In this document: piece by piece, positions 53,669 through 62,299 of the stretch
How positions within the stretch are numbered: the first letter of the stretch is position 1
Layout of the letters: each line of letters starts with the position of its first letter
Assembly: GCF_030503615.1 (NCBI RefSeq)
Contig: NZ_CP129963.1
Coordinates: 1,426,001 to 1,490,000, forward strand
Length of the DNA: 64,000 nucleotides
Reading direction: 5' to 3'
Source: Sphingobacterium sp. BN32
GTDB taxonomy: Bacteria > Bacteroidota > Bacteroidia > Sphingobacteriales > Sphingobacteriaceae
The notes under the pieces: model-generated
Databases searched by the model: none
What the model was told of the DNA's origin: nothing
What the model saw: only the letters and a program-made list of their open reading frames with translations
Position numbers and translations under genes: made by a program

Positions 53669-54778
53669 TTAAGGAATTAACTGTTCGAAGAATAAAAGCG
53701 GATTTCTACTGATGATTTGCTGTCCATTAGCAAATTCTTCCTGCACATAAGTATAATCCTCATTGCTCGCAATGCCCTTAATCTCTTTTACCTGTAGGTC
53801 GCAATCAGAGTTGTAGAGAACAACGTATTCTTTGTTGTTATGGAATATCTTAGCTTTATTAGGTATCGCGAAAGCCTCGCCAGTATTCGTGCGCTTATTG
53901 ACGATGATATCTGCACTGAGGCCGGGGAGGAGCTTAAGATCCTCATTTGACAAAACTACCCGCGCCTTCAACACATGTTCATCATCATCAAAGACATTGT
54001 ATATCTTATCGATTCTTCCGCTATAGATTCGGTCTGGGTAAGCAAGCGTACGGATCTGAACCTCATCATTCAAATGGATGTAAGGCAGGTTGGTCGCATG
54101 AATGTTGATCAAAATCCAAACTTGCTTCAGGTTTGATATGGCAAACAATGGCAAATCATTATCCTCTGAACTAATGGATTGACCGGCACTAATATTCTTT
54201 TTGACGATCATACCATTTTTTGGTGCTACCAGCTGAAAGGTACCCTTGCTAGTCGCTTTGAACAACTGCAGTGCAGCATTTATTTTGTCGACTTCTATCT
54301 TCGCTGCCGCCAGTTCATATTCGCTTGTCAATAGTTCGGGCTTCGCGATTAAACCGTCTTTCAGCAATTCCTTTTTAATGCCGATTTGCTTTTCTATTAG
54401 CGCAATTTGGCTTTCCTGATAACGACGGTCTTGAAGAAGTTGCTGAATGTCAGAAGATCTTACAGTAGCCAATAATTGTCCTTTCTTCACTTCGTCGCCC
54501 AGTTCGAAGTTTACTTGTTCGACAATCCCTTGTATTAAACTTTTAAAGGAGACTAAGTCGTTTTCATTGTATTCAACTTTGCCACTAATGGTCAATTGCT
54601 CCTGAATGGGACGCTGACGTATCGTGTCTAAGCCAATCAAATTCTTTGATTCCTCCGAGATGCAATAGGCAGTGTCCTTCTCATTGGGGGCTTTTGTTTC
54701 TATACGGTCAATATTCTGACAGGCAGATTGTATTAAAAGCAAACAGGGAATAATTAACGATAATGTTTTAGTTTTCAT
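53669..54778 (-). CDS. RND efflux periplasmic adaptor lipoprotein
   Basis: About 369 residues from ATG 54778; an ATG seven codons earlier lies deeper in the upstream gene. The signal MKTKTLSLIIPCLLLIQSAC gives a lipobox, so it is membrane anchored. HlyD/CusB-like order: barrel-sandwich start ISGKVEYNENDLVSFKSLIQGIVEQV, alpha-hairpin (about 105-170), lipoyl-like half VAPKNGMIVKKNISAGQSI, beta-barrel and membrane-proximal domain. It links the pump to the TolC-like channel. It overlaps the TolC-like gene by 11 nt. Confidence 0.92.
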   Translation of the reverse strand: MKTKTLSLIIPCLLLIQSACQNIDRIETKAPNEKDTAYCISEESKNLIGLDTIRQRPIQEQLTISGKVEYNENDLVSFKSLIQGIVEQVNFELGDEVKKGQLLATVRSSDIQQLLQDRRYQESQIALIEKQIGIKKELLKDGLIAKPELLTSEYELAAAKIEVDKINAALQLFKATSKGTFQLVAPKNGMIVKKNISAGQSISSEDNDLPLFAISNLKQVWILINIHATNLPYIHLNDEVQIRTLAYPDRIYSGRIDKIYNVFDDDEHVLKARVVLSNEDLKLLPGLSADIIVNKRTNTGEAFAIPNKAKIFHNNKEYVVLYNSDCDLQVKEIKGIASNEDYTYVQEEFANGQQIISRNPLLFFEQLIP

Positions 54779-56033
54779 AGATAGGGGTTTCTGGGCCAAT
54801 AAGCAGTTTTAAATCTTCTAGCTGATGCTGATAGGTTTCTGTGAGCTCAATGAAGGCATGTCTGGCATCCTTAAACGACTCGATATAATCGATAAACTGA
54901 ATTAAGGATACCTGACCTGACATCATATTTCGCTGATAGGTCTCTAAGAATGCTGATTGATCTTCTTGCAGGTTTTCCGACCAGAGTAGGAGGGTTTTCC
55001 GCGTTTCTGATAGCTGATTGTACAACTTTACAAGCTCTGCTTGAAGTTCAAAGTCAATTTGTTTGGCGTAAGCTTCCCGCTGCGTCAGTTCAATCCTGGC
55101 AGCCTTCATGTTGTGTTTATTTCTGTCGAAGAGTGGAATGTCGAAGGATAGACCAACACCAACGAAATTCCGCATGATGTTACCACCACGGTCGTTGTTG
55201 ACTATCAATTGCAGGTTTGGAATCCTATTCGCATGTTCAAGACTCCAGTTCGCACGCGCTAACGCTATATTGTTTTCGGTTCGGAGCAACTGAATATTAT
55301 TTTTCAGCTGCTGATCTATACTTGGAAAATAAATATTTTCATCGATGCGCTCCAATCCTTCCTGAAGATTTAAGGATCCAAGGGTAAGCTGTGGTATTTG
55401 GGTCAATACCGCAATCTGATGTACGATATCCAGTTGTTGATTATGTAAGGTTAAACTTTCGCGCTGTAGACTTAACAACGCGGCTTGAATTCTTAAATAA
55501 TCAGCTTTTGAAACCAGCTGTTCAGCAGTATGCTTTTTATACTTCTCGGCTTGACTTTGATATAAGGCCTGGATTTGCTTGTTGACTTCTTCTTGCTGAT
55601 ATAGAGCTCGGGCAGAGTAAAATGCCTTGTAGAGCTGAGATTTAAGTTGAAATAATAATTCCAGGTACGCATATTCTGCATCTTTCTTTTCAAATTCTTT
55701 AATCTGTATGCGGGATTTACGTTTGCCGGCGGTTTCGATCAATTGCTGTAGTTCGATAGCATACTGTTGTCGAATACCTTCTTCAACTGTTGGATTTGTC
55801 CAAAGGTTAACTTCGCTCAACTCCAAGTTTGGATTGTTCCAAACCTTAGCCTGCATCTTGTACGCCTCGGCCTTACTGATATTAAACTTCTCGATAAAGA
55901 GACTTTGATTATTCAAAAGAAAGCTCTTCTCTAAGTCTACCAGAGTCAACTTCTGCGCAAATGAGAAGCCTGAGCAAAAGAGAATGAAAATACCGGAAAG
56001 AAATGCTTTTTGCCACATACTTTTATTTTTCAC
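54768..56033 (-). CDS. TolC-family outer-membrane efflux channel
   Basis: A 421-residue exported protein (signal ending SGFSFAQ near residue 26). It shows two TolC-type repeats of long helices, each with a beta hairpin: KVWNNPNLELSEVNLWTNP in the first and ANRIPNLQLIVNNDRGGNIMRNFVGVGLSFDIPLFDRNKH in the second, with the F-D-I-P-L-F-D-R-N motif typical of CzcC-like members. It forms the trimeric exit duct of the metal pump. Its C-terminal codons overlap the adaptor start, and it lies 35 nt after the sensor kinase gene. Confidence 0.93.
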   Translation of the reverse strand: MKNKSMWQKAFLSGIFILFCSGFSFAQKLTLVDLEKSFLLNNQSLFIEKFNISKAEAYKMQAKVWNNPNLELSEVNLWTNPTVEEGIRQQYAIELQQLIETAGKRKSRIQIKEFEKKDAEYAYLELLFQLKSQLYKAFYSARALYQQEEVNKQIQALYQSQAEKYKKHTAEQLVSKADYLRIQAALLSLQRESLTLHNQQLDIVHQIAVLTQIPQLTLGSLNLQEGLERIDENIYFPSIDQQLKNNIQLLRTENNIALARANWSLEHANRIPNLQLIVNNDRGGNIMRNFVGVGLSFDIPLFDRNKHNMKAARIELTQREAYAKQIDFELQAELVKLYNQLSETRKTLLLWSENLQEDQSAFLETYQRNMMSGQVSLIQFIDYIESFKDARHAFIELTETYQHQLEDLKLLIGPETPIYEN

Positions 56034-56068
56034 AAAAGTATAGTCAGCAAATTAGCAGCGCTTTTAAG

Positions 56069-57430
56069 TTAGATTAGAATTCGATTAGAATTCGGAAATT
56101 TCAAAATGACCACAGTTCCATAGGGTTTATTCTCCTCGAGCGACATTTCAATTTTATGTATACTGAAAATAATATGTGCCATCGATAAACCTATACCTTT
56201 CCCTTGATAATCTTTGCTGTTCTGACCACGGTAGAAGTTTAACTTGATCTTCTCCATATCTTCCTTTAATATTCCGATACCCTCGTCTTTGATACTTAGC
56301 GCCAATTGCTCGTTATCCTCAAACAATTCTATCTGTATAGGTCGGTTGTTGGAGTATTTGATGGCATTGCCGACTAAATTATTTAGGGCCAGCTCCAATA
56401 ATTTACTATCCGCCTGAATCTCCATCAGGTCTACATCCTGAACGTTGATCTGTACATTGATCTTTGCCTCGTGATAAAGGATAGCATGCTCGACTACTTC
56501 CCAAACAATTTCATCCAGCCGTGTGGATATGAAGTCAAAGCTTTTCTTAGCACCCGAAAGTATCATCATCTGATCCAGTGCCTCATTTAAATCAAGACTA
56601 TACTGTTTTAAATTATGAAGGACAGTACGATATTCCTCGGGCGAGCGATCCTTTGTTTCGGTTACTTCAAGAGTCCCTAATATAGCGGTTATAGGCGTCC
56701 TAAGCTCGTGGGAAACATAATCAATAAAGTTTTTTTGTATCTGAAAGTTTTGAGCGAGCCGATCGATAAAGCGATTATAGGTCGCAATCAGATCGTGGAT
56801 CTCGGCATAGGATCGTTCTTCCTTTAGCGGCTCGTAAAAGCTGTCCCTATCTCTGGTTTTTATTTGATCGACGATGCGGTTGACCGGGTCATAGGCAATA
56901 TTACCGAGGTATCTCGAAAATAGGTAGATCAAAACCAATCCAAGTAAAGAAACGATAATCAGTATCTTTAATAAGGAAAACATTTGTTCATTAAAAGCAG
57001 ACTTCGACTCTCGCGTAATAACAACGAATTCGCCCTGATTATCGAGGTAATGCAAACCATGGTAAAAGAAATCTTTGTTTGAAAATCCCGCTGATGTTGC
57101 GTTTCTAACACGCTGTATAAAAGTTGTTGTAATATTCGAGTCGCTAAGCATATCACCTGTAAACCGCTGATTTTTGCTGTCAAATACCGCGATATTTCTT
57201 CGAGATATAGTTTTCAGGAGTTGATTCTTTGTTTTCTCATGCTCCGATTCAGTGACCTCATCTTGTTCGAGGTAGTATATGGCTGCAAGGACAGATTTGT
57301 TTGCTAGGTTCTGTCGCTCTTTGTTCTCCATCTGTTTATAGTAGGAGACAAAGATAATCCCCGATGCAATCAATATAATTACACTGAAGATGACGATGGA
57401 ATACAATGAAAGTCTGTGTTTCAGTTTCAC
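56069..57430 (-). CDS. Sensor histidine kinase of the metal efflux operon
   Basis: A 453-residue membrane kinase. Transmembrane helices lie at about 10-30 and 148-170, around a periplasmic sensor of about 115 residues. A HAMP-like linker (DPVNRIVDQIKTRD) leads to the H-box YVSHELRTPITAI with the phosphorylated His (about 238), then N-box LNNLVGNAIKYS, G1 DEGIGI and G2 GKGIGLSMAH. The sensor loop shows no obvious Cys or Met cluster for metal binding. The start lies 3 nt after the response regulator stop. By context it senses the metal the pump removes. Confidence 0.94.
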   Translation of the reverse strand: MKLKHRLSLYSIVIFSVIILIASGIIFVSYYKQMENKERQNLANKSVLAAIYYLEQDEVTESEHEKTKNQLLKTISRRNIAVFDSKNQRFTGDMLSDSNITTTFIQRVRNATSAGFSNKDFFYHGLHYLDNQGEFVVITRESKSAFNEQMFSLLKILIIVSLLGLVLIYLFSRYLGNIAYDPVNRIVDQIKTRDRDSFYEPLKEERSYAEIHDLIATYNRFIDRLAQNFQIQKNFIDYVSHELRTPITAILGTLEVTETKDRSPEEYRTVLHNLKQYSLDLNEALDQMMILSGAKKSFDFISTRLDEIVWEVVEHAILYHEAKINVQINVQDVDLMEIQADSKLLELALNNLVGNAIKYSNNRPIQIELFEDNEQLALSIKDEGIGILKEDMEKIKLNFYRGQNSKDYQGKGIGLSMAHIIFSIHKIEMSLEENKPYGTVVILKFPNSNRILI

Positions 57431-57433
57431 CCT

Positions 57434-58111
57434 TTAAAGTTTAAAAATGTACCCAACTCCTTTTACGGTGTAAATGAATTTGTTATCAGCGTTTTCAATT
57501 TTCGATCGCAAATAGGAGATGTAGACATCCACTACATTGGTTTGGTTATCAAAATTTAGCCCCCATACTGCATTCAGAATTTGAGTTCTGCTAACGGCAC
57601 GATCTTTATTTTCTACTAAATAGATCAATAGCTTATACTCTCGTGGTGAGAGTTTGATATCCTGATTGTTGAGGGATACCCTAAATTGATCTAAATCGAT
57701 TTGGAGATCATTGAAAGTACGAATATTGAAACGCTCTTCTACGGCATTGAGTTGGTTCCGGCGAGCAAGTGCATTGATTCTGGAAATGAGTTCATCAAAA
57801 TGGAAAGGTTTCGTCAAGTAATCATCAGCACCGCTATCCAATGCTGCGACTTTATCCTGCGTTGTGTTCAGCGCACTCAACATGATGATTGGACAATTTA
57901 GCTTTTTATAGCGCAACGTTTGGACGAGCTGTATGCCGTCCATCTTTGGCAGCATAATGTCGCAAATGATGACGTCCCAGGGAAGGCTGGTATAGTTATC
58001 CAATACCTCTTCGGCAGACTTGCATAAGGTCAATAAATGCCCGCTCTCCTCCAGTCCCTTGACCAGAAAATCACTGATTCTTTTATCGTCCTCTACGACT
58101 AAAATCTGCAT
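57434..58111 (-). CDS. OmpR-family response regulator of the metal efflux operon
   Basis: A 225-residue two-domain regulator. The receiver has the acidic pair VEDDKR, the phospho-acceptor Asp in ICDIMLPKMDG (about 51), and Lys in DDYLTKPFHF (about 103). The C-terminal winged helix carries LSPREYKLLIYLVENKDRAVSRTQILNAVWG and ends VKGVGYIFKL. It is first in the operon and probably controls it and responds to the adjacent kinase, as CusR/CzcR do. A -7 element lies 18 nt upstream. Confidence 0.96.
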   Translation of the reverse strand: MQILVVEDDKRISDFLVKGLEESGHLLTLCKSAEEVLDNYTSLPWDVIICDIMLPKMDGIQLVQTLRYKKLNCPIIMLSALNTTQDKVAALDSGADDYLTKPFHFDELISRINALARRNQLNAVEERFNIRTFNDLQIDLDQFRVSLNNQDIKLSPREYKLLIYLVENKDRAVSRTQILNAVWGLNFDNQTNVVDVYISYLRSKIENADNKFIYTVKGVGYIFKL

Positions 58112-58129
58112 ATTTTAATGAATAATTCA

Positions 58130-58137
58130 CAAATTTA
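58130..58137 (-). promoter_or_regulatory. -7 promoter element of the metal efflux operon
   Basis: The minus strand reads TAAATTTG, a full TAnnTTTG match. A TTTG lies on the same strand 15 nt further upstream (58153-58156), closer than the usual -33 spacing. Confidence 0.5.
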
Positions 58138-58203
58138 CTTATTTGTTTAGAACAAAGCACCAATTTATTGAAACGTAATAAAAATATTATGATATGCAGG
58201 AGA

Positions 58204-59409
58204 TTATCTCCCAAACTTAAAGGCTTCTGAAAGCTTATGTTTTTTTCCTTTCAACCAGTCGGAAACCATTTCCATACCGGTTACCGAGAAGGTAATTCCA
58301 TTACCGCCGAATCCCAACACGAAATAGGAGTTCTTAAAATCTGGATGTGCACCGATGTAGGGTAGGGCATCTTTAGTTTCACCAAACGTACCTGCCCAGC
58401 TAAAGTCTAGTTGGAAATCATGAGCTGGAAACATTTTTTTGAAACTTTTCACTAGCTTTTGTTCCTTTTCGGCAAGCAATGCATCACGCTTTTCCGGGTT
58501 TCTGAAATCCTCGTCCTCACCGCCCACCAAAAAACGATAATCGTCGGATGTTCGCATATAAAGATAAGGCTCGGAGGTATTCCACATAAGAACGTCCTTA
58601 TATTTCTGCCAAAGCTCTTTATCGACTTCGGAAATAATAGCATAGGTGCTCAATAGATTAACGAATTTTTCTTTAATCATGTTCGCACTTTCATAACCGA
58701 CACAATAGATTATCTTTTTAGCCTTTATTGTAGCCGATGTGCTCAGCGTACATAAATTGAAACCTCGTTTATAAGCTACTTTCGTCAGTTCGGTTTTATC
58801 AAAGATCCTCAATCCTTTTTTCGCATTGAAGGCAAGCAGTTCATGCGCAAGCGTAAAAGCATCGACACTAGCGCCTTGATTGGACAAGATACCGCCATGA
58901 TTCTTCTGTATATCATATCTCTTGGTTATTTCTTCATCGGATAACCATTCGACCTTGAAACCTGCCGCTTTGCGGGCTTCAAATTCCTTATAGAGCCATT
59001 TGGAATCCTTTTGGGTACTTGCAAAGTAAAGGGATTTTTTGCGCTCAAAACCAGCCGATGATTTTATGGACTTGGCAATTTTCTCCAGTCGGTCTATTGC
59101 ATCCGAACAGGCTTGATAGCTTGCTAACGCGATCTCTTCACCGACGATGTCTTTTAACTCGTAAAGTGGTGCATCGATTTCGTATTGCAACATCGAAGTG
59201 GTGGCGGACGTACTGCCATTACAGACTTCGCGTTTATCGATCAGCACAGTGTCATAGCCATCCATCATACATTGATGCGCAATCAACGAGCCTGTAATAC
59301 CCGAGCCCACGATAAGGACATCACATTCCGTATCCTCATGTAATGAAGGATAACTGTTCAAAATTCCATTCTTAATTAACCAGAAAGGTTCGTTCGATTT
59401 TAAATCCAT
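58204..59409 (-). CDS. FAD-dependent oxidoreductase, DadA-like
   Basis: A 401-residue flavoprotein of the glycine/D-amino-acid oxidase superfamily. The dinucleotide-binding motif DVLIVGSGITGSLIAHQ (about 29-45) is followed by LIDKREVCNGSTSATTSMLQYEID, and the C-terminus has GFGGNGITFSVTGMEMVSDWLKG, closing the FAD site. There is no signal peptide. Relatives often carry a Rieske domain after this; here the protein ends at the FAD domain. The substrate is probably an amine or amino acid, but no neighbour narrows it. Confidence 0.85.
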   Translation of the reverse strand: MDLKSNEPFWLIKNGILNSYPSLHEDTECDVLIVGSGITGSLIAHQCMMDGYDTVLIDKREVCNGSTSATTSMLQYEIDAPLYELKDIVGEEIALASYQACSDAIDRLEKIAKSIKSSAGFERKKSLYFASTQKDSKWLYKEFEARKAAGFKVEWLSDEEITKRYDIQKNHGGILSNQGASVDAFTLAHELLAFNAKKGLRIFDKTELTKVAYKRGFNLCTLSTSATIKAKKIIYCVGYESANMIKEKFVNLLSTYAIISEVDKELWQKYKDVLMWNTSEPYLYMRTSDDYRFLVGGEDEDFRNPEKRDALLAEKEQKLVKSFKKMFPAHDFQLDFSWAGTFGETKDALPYIGAHPDFKNSYFVLGFGGNGITFSVTGMEMVSDWLKGKKHKLSEAFKFGR

Positions 59410-59619
59410 ATATCAATTTTATTGACTGCAACTTGTAATACGCCATGTATTCTCCTTGTCGTAAAACATTAAATTGCTGCTTTTGTTTAGTAAGGTTTCT
59501 TAAATAGCGTTTATCCATTTAGTGAAAGTGCAGTAGACGGGAGTATTTGGAGAAAAGCAAATCCCTCTGTCGAGAGGAGATTAGGCCTGCTAGCTAACAT
59601 TGCCAATATACAAACTAAT

Positions 59620-59687
59620 CAAAGCCCAATCAAACCCAATTCCAAGCGCTTATGAAAGGGCTTTACATTGGGTTTGAAAGGGCTTTG
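59620..59687. repeat. Hairpin element of the CAAAGCC family, copy 3
   Basis: Arms 59620-59640 (CAAAGCCCAATCAAACCCAAT) and 59667-59687 match at 19 of 21 positions, with AAGCGCTT in the loop as in copy 1. A second GGCTTTGAATTGGGTTT continues to 59697. Confidence 0.7.
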
Positions 59688-59760
59688 AATTGGGTTTATG
59701 TCGAAGGAGTTGTGATAAGAGGGCGATGAAGCCTTTTAGCCAAAGCGGTATAAAAATAAA

Positions 59761-59784
59761 GAAGCCGTCTCAAAAGACGGCTTC
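59761..59784 (-). terminator. Terminator of the YceI gene
   Basis: The 10-bp stem GAAGCCGTCT/AGACGGCTTC with 4-nt loop is followed on the minus strand by TTTATTTTTATA. Confidence 0.9.
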
Positions 59785-59806
59785 CATATTATATTTAATT
59801 GTTTAA

Positions 59807-60331
59807 TTATGCTATTATAAACTGTAAATCAGCTTGGAATTTCACATCATCACTTACCATTACGCCGCCTGTTTCCAAGGTTGCATTCCAAGTCAAACCA
59901 AATTCACTGCGGTTGATTTTTCCGGTTACAGTATATCCAGCTTTTTGGTTACCCCAAGGATCTTTTCCGATACCGCCAAATTCCGCTTTGAAGGTTACAG
60001 GTTTCGTAACGTCTTTAATTGTTAAATCACCTGCGATTTTGTACTCATCATCGTCTTCCTTTGTAATACTAGTAGATACAAATTTGATTTCCGGGAATGA
60101 GGAAGCATCGAAGAAGTCACCACTTTTAAGGTGCTGGTCTCTTTGCTCGTTTTTGGTGTTGATCGATTCCGTTTTGATATCCACAACAACCTGACCGTTG
60201 TCTAACTTATCGGATGCAGTGTCTACAGTTACGCCAAAGTCCTGGAAACTTCCTTTTACTGTAGAGATCATCATGTGTTTTACTTTGAATTCGATTTCAC
60301 TGTGTGCAGTGTCTAATGTCCATTGTGCCAT
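59807..60331 (-). CDS. YceI-family lipocalin-like protein
   Basis: A 174-residue beta-barrel of the YceI family, which binds isoprenoid-type lipids in a lipocalin-like cavity. It opens WTLDTAHSEIEFKVKHMMIS, the classic family start with its His, and has SSFPEIKFVSTSI and GDLTIKDVTKPVTFKAEFGG. Unlike E. coli YceI it has no signal peptide, so this copy is likely cytoplasmic. It is monocistronic with promoter and terminator. Confidence 0.93.
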   Translation of the reverse strand: MAQWTLDTAHSEIEFKVKHMMISTVKGSFQDFGVTVDTASDKLDNGQVVVDIKTESINTKNEQRDQHLKSGDFFDASSFPEIKFVSTSITKEDDDEYKIAGDLTIKDVTKPVTFKAEFGGIGKDPWGNQKAGYTVTGKINRSEFGLTWNATLETGGVMVSDDVKFQADLQFIIA

Positions 60332-60366
60332 AATATATGCTATTTATTTTTCTAGTTTTTGTACAA

Positions 60367-60374
60367 CAAAGGTA
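60367..60374 (-). promoter_or_regulatory. -7 promoter element of the YceI gene
   Basis: The minus strand reads TACCTTTG, a full match to TAnnTTTG, 35 nt before the start codon. Confidence 0.55.
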
Positions 60375-60617
60375 GGGCCGTTTTGTGTGTCTCGCATTGA
60401 TGTATGGTAAGAAATGATGTACTATTCTTCATGAATGAAAAATGGGCTGGATATTGTTTGCAAGGAAGAAGTTTACACAATCGCAGTATGTATGAATTCT
60501 TGCTATCGTTGTGCTAAATTTATAAAACCAATAAGTTAAATTAAAATATTTGAAGCTAATTACTTGATTTCTATATGAATTAACCGTTTTTAATGATGTA
60601 AAATGTATTCTTTTCCG

Positions 60618-60625
60618 TACTTTTG
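60618..60625 (+). promoter_or_regulatory. -7 promoter element of the candidate small RNA
   Basis: TACTTTTG is a full match to TAnnTTTG, with no gene start within 290 nt on this strand. Confidence 0.5.
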
Positions 60626-60631
60626 CATTAA

Positions 60632-60774
60632 CTTGTTGTTAAACATATTCGATTCATTTAATCCCGTTGTTTTCTGGCGATTCTAAGCGAATCAAATTTA
60701 AGTCTGATTAATCTCCATAGATTAATATATTAGTTGTTTTGAAGCCTACTGCAGGATGCAGTAGGCTCTTTTCG
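60632..60774 (+). ncRNA. Candidate small RNA of about 140 nt
   Basis: Transcription would begin a few bases after the -7 element and stop at a strong terminator (stem AGCCTACTGCA/TGCAGTAGGCT, 60743-60753 with 60757-60767, then CTTTTCG). The transcript could form TTAAC-TTGTT-GTTAA at its start and GATTC-TAAGC-GAATC in the middle. There is no start codon with ribosome binding site inside. It resembles no RNA family I can name; a remnant leader peptide or attenuator is the alternative. The unit is inferred from signals only. Confidence 0.45.
60743..60774 (+). terminator. Orphan terminator upstream of the LacI regulator
   Basis: An 11-bp perfect stem with 3-nt loop GGA is followed by CTTTT. No coding gene precedes it on this strand within 4 kb, so it must end a non-coding transcript or attenuate a leader. 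Confidence 0.8.
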
Positions 60775-60925
60775 TAAACATCGGTATCGTTTTTATGAAA
60801 TCCCATTAATGCTTCCGCATGTTTGAGTTTTGTTGCCCTTTATTTAATTTATTATTGCTATTTTGTAATCCTTAAGTGATTTTGCGATTTTGGATGATAA
60901 ACCTTGTCCAACTATGTGATTGATT

Positions 60926-61942
60926 ATGAGAATTACCTTAAAAGACATTGCCAAGGCTTTGAATCTGTCTGCATCTACTGTTTCTAAAGCTTTGTCGGAT
61001 AGTTACGAAATTAGTGCGGAGACCAAGAAGACGGTGAAGGAATATGCTGCGAAACATAACTTTCGTCCTAACAAAGTTGCGCAAAATCTGAAAACCGGAA
61101 AGACCCATACTGTGGGGGTAATTTTATGCAATATCAGCAATAACTTTGTCGGGCAGTTACTGGATGGGATACAGACTGCCTCTGAGGCAGCAAGTTACGA
61201 CATTATTATTATGCAAAGCCGCAATAACGAACTGTTGGAAAAGCAGGCGATAGAGGTATTGCGCATGCGTGGTATTGATGGCCTGCTATTGACGCCAATG
61301 GCGTCTGATTCAAGTGAGAAGGAGTTACAAGAGCTGCAGGATGAGGGGATACCGGTCGTATTGATCGATCGTACTTTTCATAGCTTAGACACCCATAAAG
61401 TTGGTGCAAATCATTTTGATGGAGCTTATCAGGCGACGATGCATTTAGCGCAGCGCGGCAAAAAACGTATAATGCATATTACTGGTCGAGGTCTTGGGGT
61501 TAGTAAAGAGCGTTTTAAGGGATTTCTTGCTGGCTTGCGAGACTCTAACCTGGAATTTATTCCCTCATTGAATCTGGAGATCGACTATTCCGGTCAACCC
61601 ATCGAAGAATTGATCAAAGAAAGCTTAATACCGATTTTAAAGTCTGAGAATCGTCCGGACGCCATTTTTTGTGCTACGGATGAGATCACTTCTCGGACAT
61701 TAGGCGTCTTAGCCGATTTAGAAATTGCCGTTCCAAAGGATATTGCTGTCATTGGTTTTTCTAATACCCCCAATGCGAATGCATTAAATCCAGCCCTTTC
61801 TGCCGTGGTGCAACCCGCGAGGAAGATGGGGGAGCTTGGTTTTCAAAAACTAATGGAGATGATCAATTCCAAAAATAAAGAAGTCGCTTTCGAAACCATT
61901 GCATTGGATACCGAATTAGTTATACGAAAATCATCCTTATAA
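60926..61942 (+). CDS. LacI-family transcription regulator
   Basis: A 338-residue regulator from ATG 60926; a TTG two codons earlier is less likely. The N-terminal helix-turn-helix is ITLKDIAKALNLSASTVSKALSDSYEIS (about 3-30) and the hinge is FRPNKVAQNLKTGKTHTVGVI. The periplasmic-binding-like ligand domain follows, with FCATDEITSRTLGVLADLEIAVPKDIAVIGFSN near 245-280. In Bacteroidetes these usually control carbohydrate genes, binding a sugar as effector. No sugar operon is adjacent here, so the target lies elsewhere or is the upstream RNA region. Confidence 0.94.
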   Translation: MRITLKDIAKALNLSASTVSKALSDSYEISAETKKTVKEYAAKHNFRPNKVAQNLKTGKTHTVGVILCNISNNFVGQLLDGIQTASEAASYDIIIMQSRNNELLEKQAIEVLRMRGIDGLLLTPMASDSSEKELQELQDEGIPVVLIDRTFHSLDTHKVGANHFDGAYQATMHLAQRGKKRIMHITGRGLGVSKERFKGFLAGLRDSNLEFIPSLNLEIDYSGQPIEELIKESLIPILKSENRPDAIFCATDEITSRTLGVLADLEIAVPKDIAVIGFSNTPNANALNPALSAVVQPARKMGELGFQKLMEMINSKNKEVAFETIALDTELVIRKSSL

Positions 61943-61951
61943 TGATATTAT

Positions 61952-62299
61952 CTAGGAAGAAGGGCGTTTCAACGATTGCTTTAACTTCCACAATTTGTCG
62001 CTAAAAAGAAGTATCAAGACAACATAAATGAGCATACTGATCAATTGTATGTTGCTTTTTATTTGTAGATTAAGGTTAGACTTTTCGACAAAATCGGCTA
62101 TTAAATAATTGGATGCCATCCCGAAAAGGGAACCAACCGCAAAAAATATTAAAGCATACTTTTTTGAACTCTCCATGCGCGATCGCTGTTCTTCTGCCTC
62201 GGCAATCTTCTTCATGACGCTATCTTCAAAATCCTGAAAAGGGAGCTTGACCATTGAAGACTTCATCCATTCTTTTATTTGTTCTTCCTTAGCTTCCAT
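61952..62299 (-). CDS. Small two-helix membrane protein, probable anti-sigma partner
   Basis: A 115-residue protein with a charged N-terminus (MEAKEEQIKEWMKSSMVKLPFQDFEDSVMKKI) and two transmembrane helices (about 46-66 and 83-102). The helical N-terminus before a membrane anchor, and its position directly after an ECF sigma factor with an 11-nt overlap, fit an anti-sigma or sigma-associated role. No known anti-sigma motif (such as the zinc HxxxCxxC) is present, so the role is from context only. Confidence 0.7.
   Translation of the reverse strand: MEAKEEQIKEWMKSSMVKLPFQDFEDSVMKKIAEAEEQRSRMESSKKYALIFFAVGSLFGMASNYLIADFVEKSNLNLQIKSNIQLISMLIYVVLILLFSDKLWKLKQSLKRPSS

Larger units (their letters stand above)
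59410..59806. other. Intergenic region with a hairpin element
   Basis: This 397-nt gap holds the CAAAGCC-family hairpin (59620-59687) and the YceI terminator (59761-59784). The FAD oxidoreductase promoter must lie in the first 200 nt but no -7 match was found. There are no core repeats of the GAAAGGAAGGAT type here. Confidence 0.6.
60332..60925. other. Intergenic region with a candidate RNA gene
   Basis: This 594-nt gap separates YceI (-) from the LacI regulator gene (+). It holds the YceI -7 element (60367-60374), then an apparent stand-alone transcription unit (60618-60775), then AT-rich sequence up to the regulator start. No protein-coding frame is credible. Confidence 0.65.

Noticed and set aside
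60332..60925. tRNA or 6S RNA gene
   Set aside because: No cloverleaf or large central bubble could be drawn; only the candidate small RNA signals remain.
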